NCBI RefSeq assembly: GCF_005870025.1
Contig: NZ_VATA01000008.1
Coordinates: 107,010-171,009, forward strand
DNA from: Poseidonocella sp. HB161398
Lineage (GTDB): Bacteria > Pseudomonadota > Alphaproteobacteria > Rhodobacterales > Rhodobacteraceae
Direction of reading: 5' to 3'
Length of the DNA: 64,000 bases
Below, in pieces: positions 24,932 through 33,704 of the stretch (position 1 is its first letter; every line of letters starts with the position of its first letter). Under the pieces are notes generated by a model that saw nothing but the letters and a program-made list of their open reading frames with translations, searched no databases and was not told the origin of the DNA. The translations under genes and the position numbers were made by a program.

Positions 24932-26182
24932 TCAGCCAGGGAGCTGGCGGAACCCGTCATGGAGCAGCTGCCCCGGCCCCATCTCGGCCATGGACAGCAG
25001 TCCCATCATGCCCAGATCGGCGCGCAGCTGCGTGCGCATCAATCCGATGGCGTGGGCGACCCCGGCCTCGCCGCCGAGCGCCGAAGCATAGTTCATCGGC
25101 CGCCCGAGAAAGACGAAATCCGCGCCGAGCCCGAAGGCCTTGAGGATGTCGGTGCCGCGGCGGATGCCGCTGTCGAGCATCAGGGGCATGCCGCCCGAGA
25201 CGGCCTTCGCCGCCGCCAGCACCCTGAGCGGCGAGATCGCGTAGTCGAGCTGGCGGCCGCCATGGCTCGACAGCACCACCGCGTCGCAGCCTGCCTCGCG
25301 CGCCAGCGCCACGTCGCCGGGATGCAGCAGCCCCTTGAGCACCAGCCGCCCCTTCCAGCGCGCGCGGACGCGGTGGAGCATGTCCCAGTCGAGGAACTCG
25401 CGCCCCGAGAAGTCGCGCACCGCCTGACGCGACAGCAGCGGCGCCCCGCGCCCCGGCCCGGCATTCTCGAAATGCGGATTGCCGTGGCGCAGGAAGGTCC
25501 GCAGGAAGGTGCCCGCGGCCCAGGCCGGATGGGTCAGCCCGTCGAGCAGAAGCGACAGGTTCGGCTTCAGCGGCGTCTTGTAGCCGGTGCGCAGGTTGTT
25601 CTCGCGGCTGGGCACCACGGCAGTGTCGACGGTGACGACCAGCGTGCCGATCCCGGCGCGCTCCACCCGGGCGAGCAGGGCGAGGATCTCCTCCTCCTCG
25701 CGCGGCAGGTAGGCCTGGTACCAGACCCTCGGCGCTGCGGCGCGGATCTCCTCCAGCGGAATGAGGCTGGCGGCGCTGATCACCATCGGGATCCCGGCCG
25801 CCTCGGCGGCGCGGGCGAGCGAGAGGTCGCCGCGGTAGCCGGTCAGGGCCGAGACCCCCATCGGCGCGATGCCGAAGGGCATCTCCCAGCGCTCGCCCAT
25901 CAGTTCGGTCGCCAGCGAGCGCGAGGAGACATCGACAAGGATCCGCGGCACCAGCCCGATCTCTTCGAAGGCCGCGCGCGCGTCGCCGCGCGAGGCATTG
26001 GTCTCGGCGCCGCCCTCGACATAGCCGAAGATCGGCCGTGGCAGGAAGCGGCGGGCGGCGGGCTCCAGATCCTCGAGCGAGTAGATGCGGCGCATCCGGC
26101 GCGGCAGCCTGGGCGGCGGCGGCGGCGCCTCCTTCGCGGCGGGCAGCGGCATGGCCGGGGTGTCGTCTGTGGCGATGCTCAT
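24932..26182 (-). CDS. FMN-dependent alpha-hydroxy-acid oxidase/dehydrogenase
   Basis: A 416-residue enzyme of the L-lactate dehydrogenase/mandelate dehydrogenase/glycolate oxidase family. Motifs: APMGVSALT near residues 106-114, QAYLP 156-160, the FMN-phosphate region (LDSGIRRGTD), Lys283, and the catalytic base His307 in SSHGGRQLD. It has an unusual ~30-residue Pro/Arg-rich extension before the normal N-terminus. Its ATG overlaps the stop of tctA (ATGA), so it is the fourth gene of a tctC-B-A-oxidase operon. Inference: the operon imports and oxidises a 2-hydroxy acid to the 2-oxo acid. Which acid cannot be said; lldD is the closest named family. Confidence 0.85.
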   Translation of the reverse strand: MSIATDDTPAMPLPAAKEAPPPPPRLPRRMRRIYSLEDLEPAARRFLPRPIFGYVEGGAETNASRGDARAAFEEIGLVPRILVDVSSRSLATELMGERWEMPFGIAPMGVSALTGYRGDLSLARAAEAAGIPMVISAASLIPLEEIRAAAPRVWYQAYLPREEEEILALLARVERAGIGTLVVTVDTAVVPSRENNLRTGYKTPLKPNLSLLLDGLTHPAWAAGTFLRTFLRHGNPHFENAGPGRGAPLLSRQAVRDFSGREFLDWDMLHRVRARWKGRLVLKGLLHPGDVALAREAGCDAVVLSSHGGRQLDYAISPLRVLAAAKAVSGGMPLMLDSGIRRGTDILKAFGLGADFVFLGRPMNYASALGGEAGVAHAIGLMRTQLRADLGMMGLLSMAEMGPGQLLHDGFRQLPG

Positions 26183-27660
26183 GCGGGGCGTCTCCGTCTT
26201 GCGGCCTGCCAGAGGTTGAGAAGGATCACCGCCGCGCAGGCCAGCGTGCAGGCCGCCGCCACCGGCTGGGTCAGGAAGGGCGTCAGCGTGCCGTCGGAAT
26301 AGATCATCGCGCGGCGCAGGTTCTGCTCGAGGATCGGGCCGAGGACGAAGCCCAGCACCATCGGCGCCAGCGGGAAGTTCATCTTCTCCAGCCCGAAGCC
26401 GAGCAGCCCGACGCCCAGCATGATCCAGATGTCGAAGGCCCGGCTGTCCGCGCCGTATGCGCCGATCACCGACAGGACCAGCAGCACCGGCACCAGGAAG
26501 CGCTTGGGCGTCAGGAGCACCCGCGGGAAGATGCGGATGGTCGTCAGCTGCACGATCAGCACCATCAGCGCCGAGATCAGGAAGGCGGCATAGATTGCCG
26601 TGATCACGTCGGGCTGGTTGCGGAACAGCAGCGGTCCCGGCTGCAGCCCGTGGATCTGGAAGCCGCCGATCAGCATCGCGGTGACGGCGTCGCCGGGGAT
26701 CCCAAGCGTCAGCAGCGGCAGCAGCGCGCCGCCGATCGAGGCGTTATTCGCGGATTCCGAGGCATAGATGCCCTCGACCGCGCCGGTGCCGAAGCGCTCG
26801 GGCGTCTTCGAGCGCTTGCGCGCCGCGGCATAGGCCACGAGGTTCGAGGCGCCGCCGCCGATCCCGGGCAGCACGCCGATCCCGGTGCCGATCAGCGAGG
26901 AGCGCAGGATGTTCCCGGCATTGGCGCGCAGTTCGGCGAAGGTGACGCCGATGCCGCGCTCGGTCACGTCGAGCTTCGGCCGGTTCGGCGGGCTCAGCGC
27001 CTCGGTGATCAGCTGCGGGATGGCGAAGAGGCCGATCATGAAGGGCACGAGCCCGATCCCCGCCATCATGTCCATCTGCCCGAAGGTGAAGCGCGGCGTG
27101 CCGTCGATCGGCGCGAAGCCGATCAGCGACAGCGCAAGGCCCAGGAGCGCGGCCAGCAGCCCCTTGACCATGTTGCGCCCGGCCAGCGCGCCGACCAGCG
27201 TCAGCGCCAGCGCGGTCATGGCGGTGTATTCGAACGGCCCGAAGCGCACCGCGACGCGGCTGATCGCCGGGGCGAAGGCGATCAGGATCGCCAGGCTGAT
27301 CACCCCGCCGATGAAGGAGGCGACGATGCCGGTGCCGAGCGCCTTCACGGCCTTGCCCTGGCGCGCCAGCGGGAAGGCGTCGAAGGTGGTGGCGACCGAA
27401 GAGGGCGTGCCGGGGATGCGCATCAGCGCCGCCGAGACCAGCCCGCCCGAGATGCCGCCGACATAGGCGGCGATCAGCACCGCGAGCCCGGCCGCGGGCG
27501 ACAGCACATAGGTCAGGGGCAGCATGATGACCACGGCCATCATCGCGTTCAGCCCGGGCAGCGCGCCGAAGCACAGCCCGATGGCGGCGGCGCCGAACAT
27601 CAGCAGGAGCTGCAGCGGATGCAGGAGCGCCGCGAAGCTTTCGGCAAATTGCAGGAACAT
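26179..27660 (-). CDS. tctA: Tripartite tricarboxylate transporter large permease TctA
   Basis: A 493-residue inner-membrane protein with about 12 hydrophobic segments and the TctA hallmarks: FGALPGLNAMMAVVIMLPLT near the N-terminus, GTPSSVATTFDAFPLARQGKA, GIGVLPGIGGGASN and TLGIPGDAVTAMLIGGFQIHG. It forms the sodium- or proton-coupled channel with TctB and receives ligand from TctC. It is intact, in contrast with the decayed copy at 58985-59643. Confidence 0.92.
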   Translation of the reverse strand: MFLQFAESFAALLHPLQLLLMFGAAAIGLCFGALPGLNAMMAVVIMLPLTYVLSPAAGLAVLIAAYVGGISGGLVSAALMRIPGTPSSVATTFDAFPLARQGKAVKALGTGIVASFIGGVISLAILIAFAPAISRVAVRFGPFEYTAMTALALTLVGALAGRNMVKGLLAALLGLALSLIGFAPIDGTPRFTFGQMDMMAGIGLVPFMIGLFAIPQLITEALSPPNRPKLDVTERGIGVTFAELRANAGNILRSSLIGTGIGVLPGIGGGASNLVAYAAARKRSKTPERFGTGAVEGIYASESANNASIGGALLPLLTLGIPGDAVTAMLIGGFQIHGLQPGPLLFRNQPDVITAIYAAFLISALMVLIVQLTTIRIFPRVLLTPKRFLVPVLLVLSVIGAYGADSRAFDIWIMLGVGLLGFGLEKMNFPLAPMVLGFVLGPILEQNLRRAMIYSDGTLTPFLTQPVAAACTLACAAVILLNLWQAARRRRPA

Positions 27661-27682
27661 GGGTCAGGGTCCTTTCGCGCGG

Positions 27683-28150
27683 TCAGACCAGCACGCCGGG
27701 CAGGTAGACGCCCAGCACGGTCTGCAGCAGGAAGCCGAGGACAAGCGCCACTCCGGCGCCGGTCGCGGCCGCAACCGCGATGGCGCGCGGTCCGCGCGGC
27801 CCGAAGCAGAGGATGGCGGCGGTCAGGAAGCCCGCGGTGGAGAGGGTGAAGCCGATCCGCGAGAAGAGCAGCGCATAGCAGAGCGCGGCGGCAACCAGCC
27901 CGGCAATCGCGGGCAGGGGCAGCGCGGACGGGGTCGCGGGGGCAGGCGGCTCTTCGCCGGAGGCGGCGCGCGGCGCGGGGGCCAGCGCCAGCAGGACCGA
28001 CAGCGCCAGCATCAGCCCGCCGACCAGCCGCGGCATCAGCAAGGGGCCCGGATCGCCCGCCATGTCGATGGTGCCGAGCGTGCGGTTGGACAGGATCAGG
28101 ACCAGCGCCACGCCGAAGAAGGCGAGCGCGGCGAAACGGTTGGGGTTCAT
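27683..28150 (-). CDS. tctB: Tripartite tricarboxylate transporter small permease TctB
   Basis: A 155-residue protein with about four hydrophobic segments (near 8-24, 42-62, 78-100 and 118-150), the usual size and layout of TctB. It starts MNPNRFAALAFFGVALVLIL, contains DPGPLLMPRL, and lies 22 bp upstream of tctA in the same operon. It has an Ala/Pro-rich cytoplasmic or periplasmic loop around residues 62-78. Confidence 0.85.
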   Translation of the reverse strand: MNPNRFAALAFFGVALVLILSNRTLGTIDMAGDPGPLLMPRLVGGLMLALSVLLALAPAPRAASGEEPPAPATPSALPLPAIAGLVAAALCYALLFSRIGFTLSTAGFLTAAILCFGPRGPRAIAVAAATGAGVALVLGFLLQTVLGVYLPGVLV

Positions 28151-28211
28151 GACGGACCTCGCCGGAAGGCAGGGGGACCGGCCGGGCGGATGGGCCCGCC
28201 GGTCCGCCCCG

Positions 28212-29153
28212 TCAGTTGATCATGGAGTCGACGAAGCTGAATTCCTTCGCCACGAAATCCGCCGTCTCGTCGGGCGACAGGATATAGGGCGTCTGGCGGA
28301 TGCGGTTCATCTCCTCGGCGAATTTCGGATCGGCGGCGATGGCCTGCATCGTGGCGGCGATCTTCGACATCGGCCCCTCGGCGATGCCCGGCGGGCCGTA
28401 GAGCTCCAGCGTCAGAGGGAAGTCGATATCGACGCCCTGGGACTGCGCCGTCGGCCAGTCGGGCGCGAAGGGGTCGGGCTTGGCGGTCGGCACGGCCAGC
28501 ACCTTGATATCGCCCGATTCCACATATTGCTGCGCGGTGGCGACGCTCATCGAAGAGACCTGGACCTGCTCGCCGATCAGCGCGGCCAGCCGCTCGGCCT
28601 CGGGACCGGCATCGACGACTTTCAGCGTCCCGCCCGAGGCCTTGACCAGCGCGTCGCCCTTGACCTGGGTGGTACCGCCCATCTGGGAGGCCAGCATCAC
28701 CTCGCCGGGATGGGTGCGGGCATGCTCGAAGAGCTCGGGCAGGGTGCTGAAGGGCGCGTCGGCGCGGGCGACATAGACGTCATTCGCCTGGCTCAGCGTC
28801 GAGATCGGGGTGAAGTCCTCGTAGGTGAAGGGCGAGCGGCCGAAGAGATGCGCGGCATGCAGCATCGCGTGGAAGATCAGCAGCGTGCTGCCATCCGGCC
28901 GGGCCGACGCCACGCTCTGCAGCGCGACCACGCCGCCGCCGCCGGTCTGGTTGACCACGGAGACGGTGACGCCCGCGGCGCGCTCCAGCGCGCGGGCGAA
29001 GGTGCGTGCCGAGGAATCGGTGATCCCGCCCGGCGAGGCCGGCACCAGGATCTGCACCCGCTTCACCGGCCAGGCCGCCTCATCGGCCCGGACGGGCAGG
29101 GCTTGTGCCGCGGCAATCGCCGTCATTCCCGCAAGCAGCTGTCGTCTGTGCAT
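28212..29153 (-). CDS. tctC: Tripartite tricarboxylate transporter binding protein TctC
   Basis: A 313-residue periplasmic receptor with a signal peptide of about 23 residues (MHRRQLLAGMTAIAAAQALP, then VRADE). The mature protein begins WPVKRVQILVPASPGGITDSSAR, the ligand-anchoring loop of the Bug/TctC family. The ATG at 29153 has a strong GGGAGGAG six bases upstream. First gene of the operon tctC-tctB-tctA-oxidase. Ligand likely a carboxylate; given the downstream oxidase, a 2-hydroxy acid is possible. Confidence 0.9.
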   Translation of the reverse strand: MHRRQLLAGMTAIAAAQALPVRADEAAWPVKRVQILVPASPGGITDSSARTFARALERAAGVTVSVVNQTGGGGVVALQSVASARPDGSTLLIFHAMLHAAHLFGRSPFTYEDFTPISTLSQANDVYVARADAPFSTLPELFEHARTHPGEVMLASQMGGTTQVKGDALVKASGGTLKVVDAGPEAERLAALIGEQVQVSSMSVATAQQYVESGDIKVLAVPTAKPDPFAPDWPTAQSQGVDIDFPLTLELYGPPGIAEGPMSKIAATMQAIAADPKFAEEMNRIRQTPYILSPDETADFVAKEFSFVDSMIN

Positions 29154-29513
29154 GGTTTCTCCTCCCTTGGAAAACGCGCTTCGCCGGTCCGCGGCCGGGC
29201 TCCCTCCTCCTGGGATTCCGGCCCGGCCGCTCCGGCCAGTATGATGTTTTTCTATAATGTCATAAATTATACCCGCAGGACAAGCCCGTCCTGCACGGGT
29301 TTGCACGCCCGCGCCTTCACGAGCCCGTCAGGGGGCAGAACAGTTAAGTATATTCAGGTGGTTGCGGGGAGTTCTGGTCACGAGTCCTGACACATTTTCC
29401 GCGGAAAAGGGCCGCTTCATGGCGCGGATCCGGGGTCGGCCGTGATCCCTCCGCCGCCCGCGACGGGCAACGGAACGAATAATGTCCGCCATTTTAGAAT
29501 CTCTGCCGGTGAC
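29154..29513. other. 360-bp intergenic region upstream of tctC
   Basis: No gene is seen. The left half is A/T-rich for this genome and holds the dyad at 29253-29271 and probably the tctC promoter. The right half is the end of the amino-sugar operon transcribed towards it. A second A/T-richer patch (AGTTAAGTATATTCAGG) is at about 29341-29357. Confidence 0.5.
29253..29271. promoter_or_regulatory. Dyad TATAAT-N7-ATTATA upstream of tctC
   Basis: A perfect 6-bp inverted repeat, 19 bp overall, 99 bp upstream of the tctC start. The top of the minus strand also reads TATAAT, so it may overlap the -10 hexamer. FCD-type GntR proteins bind short A/T-rich dyads of about this length; the GntR gene at 24119 is therefore a candidate ligand (inference). 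Confidence 0.5.
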
Positions 29514-30641
29514 TCAGGGAAGCGGCGCTGCGGCGGAGAAATCGGGCTCGATGCGGATCAGCTCGGCCGGGGCGCCGACCCGCAGCGTGCCGCGCCCGGC
29601 AAGCGCCGGGATCTGCGCGGCGGGCAGGCGGGTGGCGGCGGCCAGCGCGGCCCCGGGCGGCAGGCCGGCCTCGCGGACCAGTCGGCCGACCGCATGGACC
29701 ATCTGCAGATCTGCCCCCGCCAGCGTGCCGTCGGCCAGGGTCAGCCGCCCGTCCCGCCGCGCGATCCAGCGGCCGTTCAGGGTGAAGCCCGCCTCCCCGG
29801 TCCCCGCCGGCGCCATCGCGTCGGTGACGAGGAAGAGCGTCCCGGGCCCCTGCTTGGCGGCGAAGGCCAGGCGCAGCATCTGCGGATGGACATGCACCCC
29901 GTCGGCGATGATCCCGGCCGAGAGCTCCGGCAGCGACAGCGCGGCGCCTGCGAGCCCCGGCGCGCGATGGCCGAGCTGGCTCATCGCGTTGAAGAGATGC
30001 GTCGCCATCCGCGCCCCGGCGGCGGCATAGCGGCAGGCCGTGTCGTAATCCGCGTCGCTATGGCCGAGCGAGACGACCGCTCCGGCCGCGACCAGCCGCG
30101 CCACCTGCGCCTCGCTCGCCGATTCCGGGGCGAGCGTGACCAGAAGTGCGGGCAGCTCGGCAGCGGCCCGGCAGTAGAGCTCCAGATCGGCGTCTTCCAT
30201 CGGCCGGATCAGCGCGGGATCATGCGCGCCCTTGCGCGACAGCGCCAGATGCGGCCCCTCGAGATGCAGCCCAGCGATCCCTTCGATGCCCGCGGCTACG
30301 GCCTCGCCGACGGCCGCGATGGCGCGGCGGGTTATATCGGGGCTGTCGGTAATCAGCGTCGGCAGGATCGAAGTGCTGCCCAGCCGGCGATGCGCGGCGG
30401 CCATGACGGCGAGGGTCCCGGTGCTGGGGTCGTCGTTGAACTGCCGCCCGCCGCCGCCATTGACCTGCAGGTCGACGAAGCCCGGCGACAGGATCCCGCC
30501 CGCCAGATCCAAACGCTCGCCTGCGGGCAGCGGGCCGTCGCCGATCGCGGCGATGCGGCCCGCCTCGACCGCCACCCAGCCCTCGGGGATCAGCCGCGTG
30601 CCGTCGAAGACCGGTCCTCCGGCCAGGATGCGGCGGGTCAT
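29514..30641 (-). CDS. nagA: N-acetylglucosamine-6-phosphate deacetylase
   Basis: A 375-residue amidohydrolase that removes acetate from GlcNAc-6-phosphate. All family landmarks are present and at the usual positions: HLEGPH 126-131 with metal ligand Glu128, GHSDA with His194, THLFNAM with His215, DGVHV 248-252 and the catalytic Asp274 in TDAMAPAG. Its start overlaps the kinase stop by 4 bp. It is the last gene of the amino-sugar operon; product glucosamine-6-phosphate would go to the SIS protein encoded upstream. Confidence 0.93.
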   Translation of the reverse strand: MTRRILAGGPVFDGTRLIPEGWVAVEAGRIAAIGDGPLPAGERLDLAGGILSPGFVDLQVNGGGGRQFNDDPSTGTLAVMAAAHRRLGSTSILPTLITDSPDITRRAIAAVGEAVAAGIEGIAGLHLEGPHLALSRKGAHDPALIRPMEDADLELYCRAAAELPALLVTLAPESASEAQVARLVAAGAVVSLGHSDADYDTACRYAAAGARMATHLFNAMSQLGHRAPGLAGAALSLPELSAGIIADGVHVHPQMLRLAFAAKQGPGTLFLVTDAMAPAGTGEAGFTLNGRWIARRDGRLTLADGTLAGADLQMVHAVGRLVREAGLPPGAALAAATRLPAAQIPALAGRGTLRVGAPAELIRIEPDFSAAAPLP

Positions 30642-31504
30642 GCGCGTCGTCCCTGCTGTTGCCCGGCCAGTTCGCGGGCGATGGCCAGCGCGCCGTCGAG
30701 CGGCGTGCCCGCGGGCTCGCGGAGCCCGGCCTGCAGACCGTCCGGAAGGTAGGGCGCGAAGGCCGGGCCGATCCCGCCGGTGAGGCAGAGCGGATCGCCG
30801 GGGCGGTGGCCGAGCGCGGCAAGCACTCGGGCGATGTGGCCTGCGCCCTCAGCGAGGATGCCCGCCGCGACCGGGTCGCCCTCGGCGGCGCGGGCGGTGA
30901 CCTCGGGGGCGAGGCTGCCGAGCGCGGCGGGGCCTGCCCCGGCGGCGAAGGCGACGATCCCTGCGGACCCGCCGAGCCGCTGCATCAGGCCTTCGGTCAG
31001 TCCGCTCGGCGCGGTCAGCCCGTCGGCGGCATCGAGCGTGCGCGAGAGCGCGCGGCGGCCGGTCCAGGCGGCGGAGGCCTCGTCGCCGAGGATCGCGCCC
31101 CAGCCGCCGGCCAGCCGGATGCCCTCGGCACTGCGCCGCGCCAGGAAGGAGCCGGTGCCGCAATGCGCCAGCCCGCCCATGGCGCTGCCGAGCGCGCCGC
31201 GCACCGCGGCCGGGCGGTCATCCTCGACGGCGAGGACCGGGCAGGGCAGCTCTGCCGCGATCCTGCCGCCGAGCCCGGAGGAAAGGCAGCCCGCCAGCCC
31301 CAGATAGGCCGGGATCTCCGCCAGCGCGGCGGCGGGCAGCCCGGCGGCGTCGGCCAGATCGCCCAGCCCGGCGCGGAGCCGCGCGAGCGCGCCATGCGGG
31401 TCCGAGACGAGATTGGCCGGGCCGGTCTCCACCGTCACCCGGCCGTCGAGGCTCAGCCGGCAGCGCGTGCCGCCGCCATCGACCGCGATCACCGCGGGGC
31501 TCAT
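30638..31504 (-). CDS. BadF/BadG-type N-acetylhexosamine kinase
   Basis: A 288-residue actin-fold kinase: phosphate-1 loop VDGGGTRCRL at residues 8-17, GLAGCLS, the phosphate-2 region GGLAHCGTGSFLA, and adenosine loop LTGGIGPAF near residue 245. The BadF/BcrA family includes N-acetylglucosamine kinases, and the neighbours nagA and a sugar-phosphate isomerase support this use. It would phosphorylate the imported amino sugar in the cytoplasm. It overlaps nagA by 4 bp and follows the SIS gene by 16 bp. Confidence 0.85.
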   Translation of the reverse strand: MSPAVIAVDGGGTRCRLSLDGRVTVETGPANLVSDPHGALARLRAGLGDLADAAGLPAAALAEIPAYLGLAGCLSSGLGGRIAAELPCPVLAVEDDRPAAVRGALGSAMGGLAHCGTGSFLARRSAEGIRLAGGWGAILGDEASAAWTGRRALSRTLDAADGLTAPSGLTEGLMQRLGGSAGIVAFAAGAGPAALGSLAPEVTARAAEGDPVAAGILAEGAGHIARVLAALGHRPGDPLCLTGGIGPAFAPYLPDGLQAGLREPAGTPLDGALAIARELAGQQQGRRA

Positions 31505-31520
31505 CGCGCGGGGCTCCGGG

Positions 31521-32552
31521 TCATACCGTCTCCGTCACCTTGCGCAGGTTGCGCGGCGCGTCGGGATCGGTGCCGCGCATCTCCGCCAGCGCCTCGACCA
31601 TGGCGTAGAAGGAGGCGATCCGCGCCACCCCGTCGGTCAGCGGATGGCCGGTCTCGACATGGGGCAGGGCGACCGCCTCGCGCACCAGCCCGGTGGTGGC
31701 GAAAACCTGCCCGCCCATCCCGGCCAGCCGGTCGGCGACCTCGGCCAGCCCCGGCGCAGCGGCGTCGCCCGCGGCGAGGCAGAGCACCGGATAGCCCTCG
31801 CCGACCAGCGCCACCGGGCCGTGCATCACCTCGGCCGAGGAATAGCTCTCCGCCTGGATCTGGACGACCTCCTTGAACTTGAGCGCCGCCTCCTGGGCGA
31901 TGGCGTAGCAGGGGCCGCGGCCCAGGACGAAAAGCGCCGGCGCCTCGGCCACGGCTTCGCGGAAGCCGGGCCAGGTCTCGGCCACGGCGGTCTCCAGCGC
32001 CTCGGGCAGCCGCAGGAGCGCGGCATCGAGCGCGGCATTGCCGGTCCAGCGCGCCAGGATCATGAGCCCGGCAAGCACCGAATTGACGAAGGTCTTGGTG
32101 GCGGCGACGGCCAGCTCGGGCCCGGCGAGGATGTCGACCGCATGGTCGGAGGCGCGCGCCAGCGGCGAGTCGGCGGTGTTGGTCAGCGCCAGGCTCAGCG
32201 CGCCGCCGCGGCGCGCGGCGCTGGCCAGCTCGACGATGTCCGGGCTCTGGCCGGATTGCGACACAGCGAGGCAGGCCCCGCCCGCGAGCTTCAGCGGCGC
32301 GCGGTAGACCGAGGCGATCGAGGGGCCGACCGAGGCGACGGGGCGGCCGGTCTCGATCTCGATGGCGTATTTGAGGAAGCTGCAGGCATGGTCCGAGGTG
32401 CCGCGGGCGACGGTCACGAGGAAGGCGGGGTCGCGCTCGGCCAGCGCGGCGGCCGCGGCCTCGAGCGGCGCGCGGCCCTCGTCGAGCAGCCGCTGCGCCG
32501 CTGCGGGGATGTCGCGGATTTCCTGCCGCATCTGGCGGGTAGGGGGGGTCAT
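31521..32552 (-). CDS. SIS-domain glucosamine-6-phosphate deaminase/isomerase-like protein
   Basis: A 343-residue protein with two SIS domains (about 40-180 and 200-330) and no glutamine amidotransferase domain. The domain pattern is that of the C-terminal half of GlmS, as in NagB-II deaminases: VARGTSDHA, SQSGQSPD, EVVQIQAESYSSAEVMHGP and the Lys-rich C-terminus NLRKVTETV. It likely converts glucosamine-6-phosphate to fructose-6-phosphate plus ammonia. The ATG at 32552 has GGAG upstream; nine further codons are possible. The partner genes are the kinase and nagA downstream. Confidence 0.85.
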   Translation of the reverse strand: MTPPTRQMRQEIRDIPAAAQRLLDEGRAPLEAAAAALAERDPAFLVTVARGTSDHACSFLKYAIEIETGRPVASVGPSIASVYRAPLKLAGGACLAVSQSGQSPDIVELASAARRGGALSLALTNTADSPLARASDHAVDILAGPELAVAATKTFVNSVLAGLMILARWTGNAALDAALLRLPEALETAVAETWPGFREAVAEAPALFVLGRGPCYAIAQEAALKFKEVVQIQAESYSSAEVMHGPVALVGEGYPVLCLAAGDAAAPGLAEVADRLAGMGGQVFATTGLVREAVALPHVETGHPLTDGVARIASFYAMVEALAEMRGTDPDAPRNLRKVTETV

Positions 32553-32594
32553 GTCGGTCTCCGGTCTGCTCCGGGTCATGCCCGGTCAAGGGTG

Positions 32595-33704
32595 TCAGGC
32601 GGCGCTGAGCCGCGCAAGGTCGATGCGGCGGGGAAGGGCGGTGCCATCCTCGCGGAAGAGATGGGCGGCGCCCGGATCGAAGCCGAATTCGGCCGGCTGG
32701 CCCGGCTTCAGCCCGAAGCCGCCGGTGACGACCGCGCAGATCGGCTGGCCGTTCTCCAGGCTGCCATGGACGACGCTCTGGTTGCCGAGTTGCTCGACCA
32801 CGTCTGGCAGGACGGCGAAGCGCAGCGCGCCCTGGCCGAGCTTCAGCTCGTCGGGGCGGATGCCCAGTTCCAGCGCCTCGCCGGGCTGCGCGGTGCCGTC
32901 GACCGGCAATTCCGCGCTGCCGCCGGCGGCGAGGTCGACCGTGACGCCGCCCGGGCCGCAGGCGGTGGCCGTGGCGGGCAGGAAGTTCATGTTCGGATTG
33001 CCGAGGAAGCCCGCGACGAAGCGGTTGGCGGGGCGGTGGAACAGCTCCAGCGGGCTGCCGGTCTGCTCCACCACGCCGCCGCGCAGCACGACGATCCGGT
33101 CGGCCATGGTCATCGCCTCTACCTGGTCATGGGTGACATAGACCATGGTGGCGCCCAGCCGGGCATGGAGCCGCGTCAGCTCCACCCGCATCTCGGCGCG
33201 CAGCGCGGCGTCGAGATTCGACAGCGGCTCGTCGAAGAGGAAGACCGCCGGTTCGCGCACGATGGCGCGGCCGATGGCGACGCGCTGGCGCTGCCCGCCC
33301 GAAAGCGCGGCGGGCTTGTGCGACAGCCGCTCGGTCAGCTTCAGGATCGCCGCCGCCTCCTCGACCCGCCGGCGGATCTCGGCCTCGGGCAGTTTCGAGA
33401 CCCGCAGCGGAAAGGCGATGTTCTCGAAGACGGTCATGTGCGGATAGAGCGCGTAGGACTGGAAGACCATCGCGATGCCGCGGTCGACCGGGGCGGTGTC
33501 ATTGACCACCCGCCCGTCGATCAGCAGCTCGCCCGAGGAGATCTCCTCCAGCCCGGCGATCATCCGCAGCATGGTGGACTTCCCGCAGCCCGAGGGGCCG
33601 ACGAAGACGGTGAATTCGCCGTCTGCGATGCTCAGGTCGGTCGGGCGGATCACCTCGTGATGGCCGAAGAACTTGGTGATGGCCCTGAAATCGAGCTGTC
33701 CCAT
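32595..33704 (-). CDS. Carbohydrate ABC transporter ATPase (UgpC/MsmX type)
   Basis: A 369-residue MalK-like ATPase: Walker A GPSGCGKST 36-44, VFQSYALYPHM, LSGGQRQR, LFDEPLSNLD, YVTHD, then a regulatory TOBE/OB region beginning near FLGNPNMNFLP and containing LGIRPDELKL. It energises the two permeases encoded at 34882-36606. It overlaps the oxidoreductase gene by one base (TGATG). Full length with the C-terminal domain, so it may also serve other sugar importers. Confidence 0.9.
   Translation of the reverse strand: MGQLDFRAITKFFGHHEVIRPTDLSIADGEFTVFVGPSGCGKSTMLRMIAGLEEISSGELLIDGRVVNDTAPVDRGIAMVFQSYALYPHMTVFENIAFPLRVSKLPEAEIRRRVEEAAAILKLTERLSHKPAALSGGQRQRVAIGRAIVREPAVFLFDEPLSNLDAALRAEMRVELTRLHARLGATMVYVTHDQVEAMTMADRIVVLRGGVVEQTGSPLELFHRPANRFVAGFLGNPNMNFLPATATACGPGGVTVDLAAGGSAELPVDGTAQPGEALELGIRPDELKLGQGALRFAVLPDVVEQLGNQSVVHGSLENGQPICAVVTGGFGLKPGQPAEFGFDPGAAHLFREDGTALPRRIDLARLSAA

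Noticed and set aside
24932..26182. Firm assignment as L-lactate dehydrogenase LldD.
   Set aside because: The catalytic residues define the hydroxy-acid oxidase family, but substrate residues cannot be assigned by eye, and the TTT context allows other 2-hydroxy acids.
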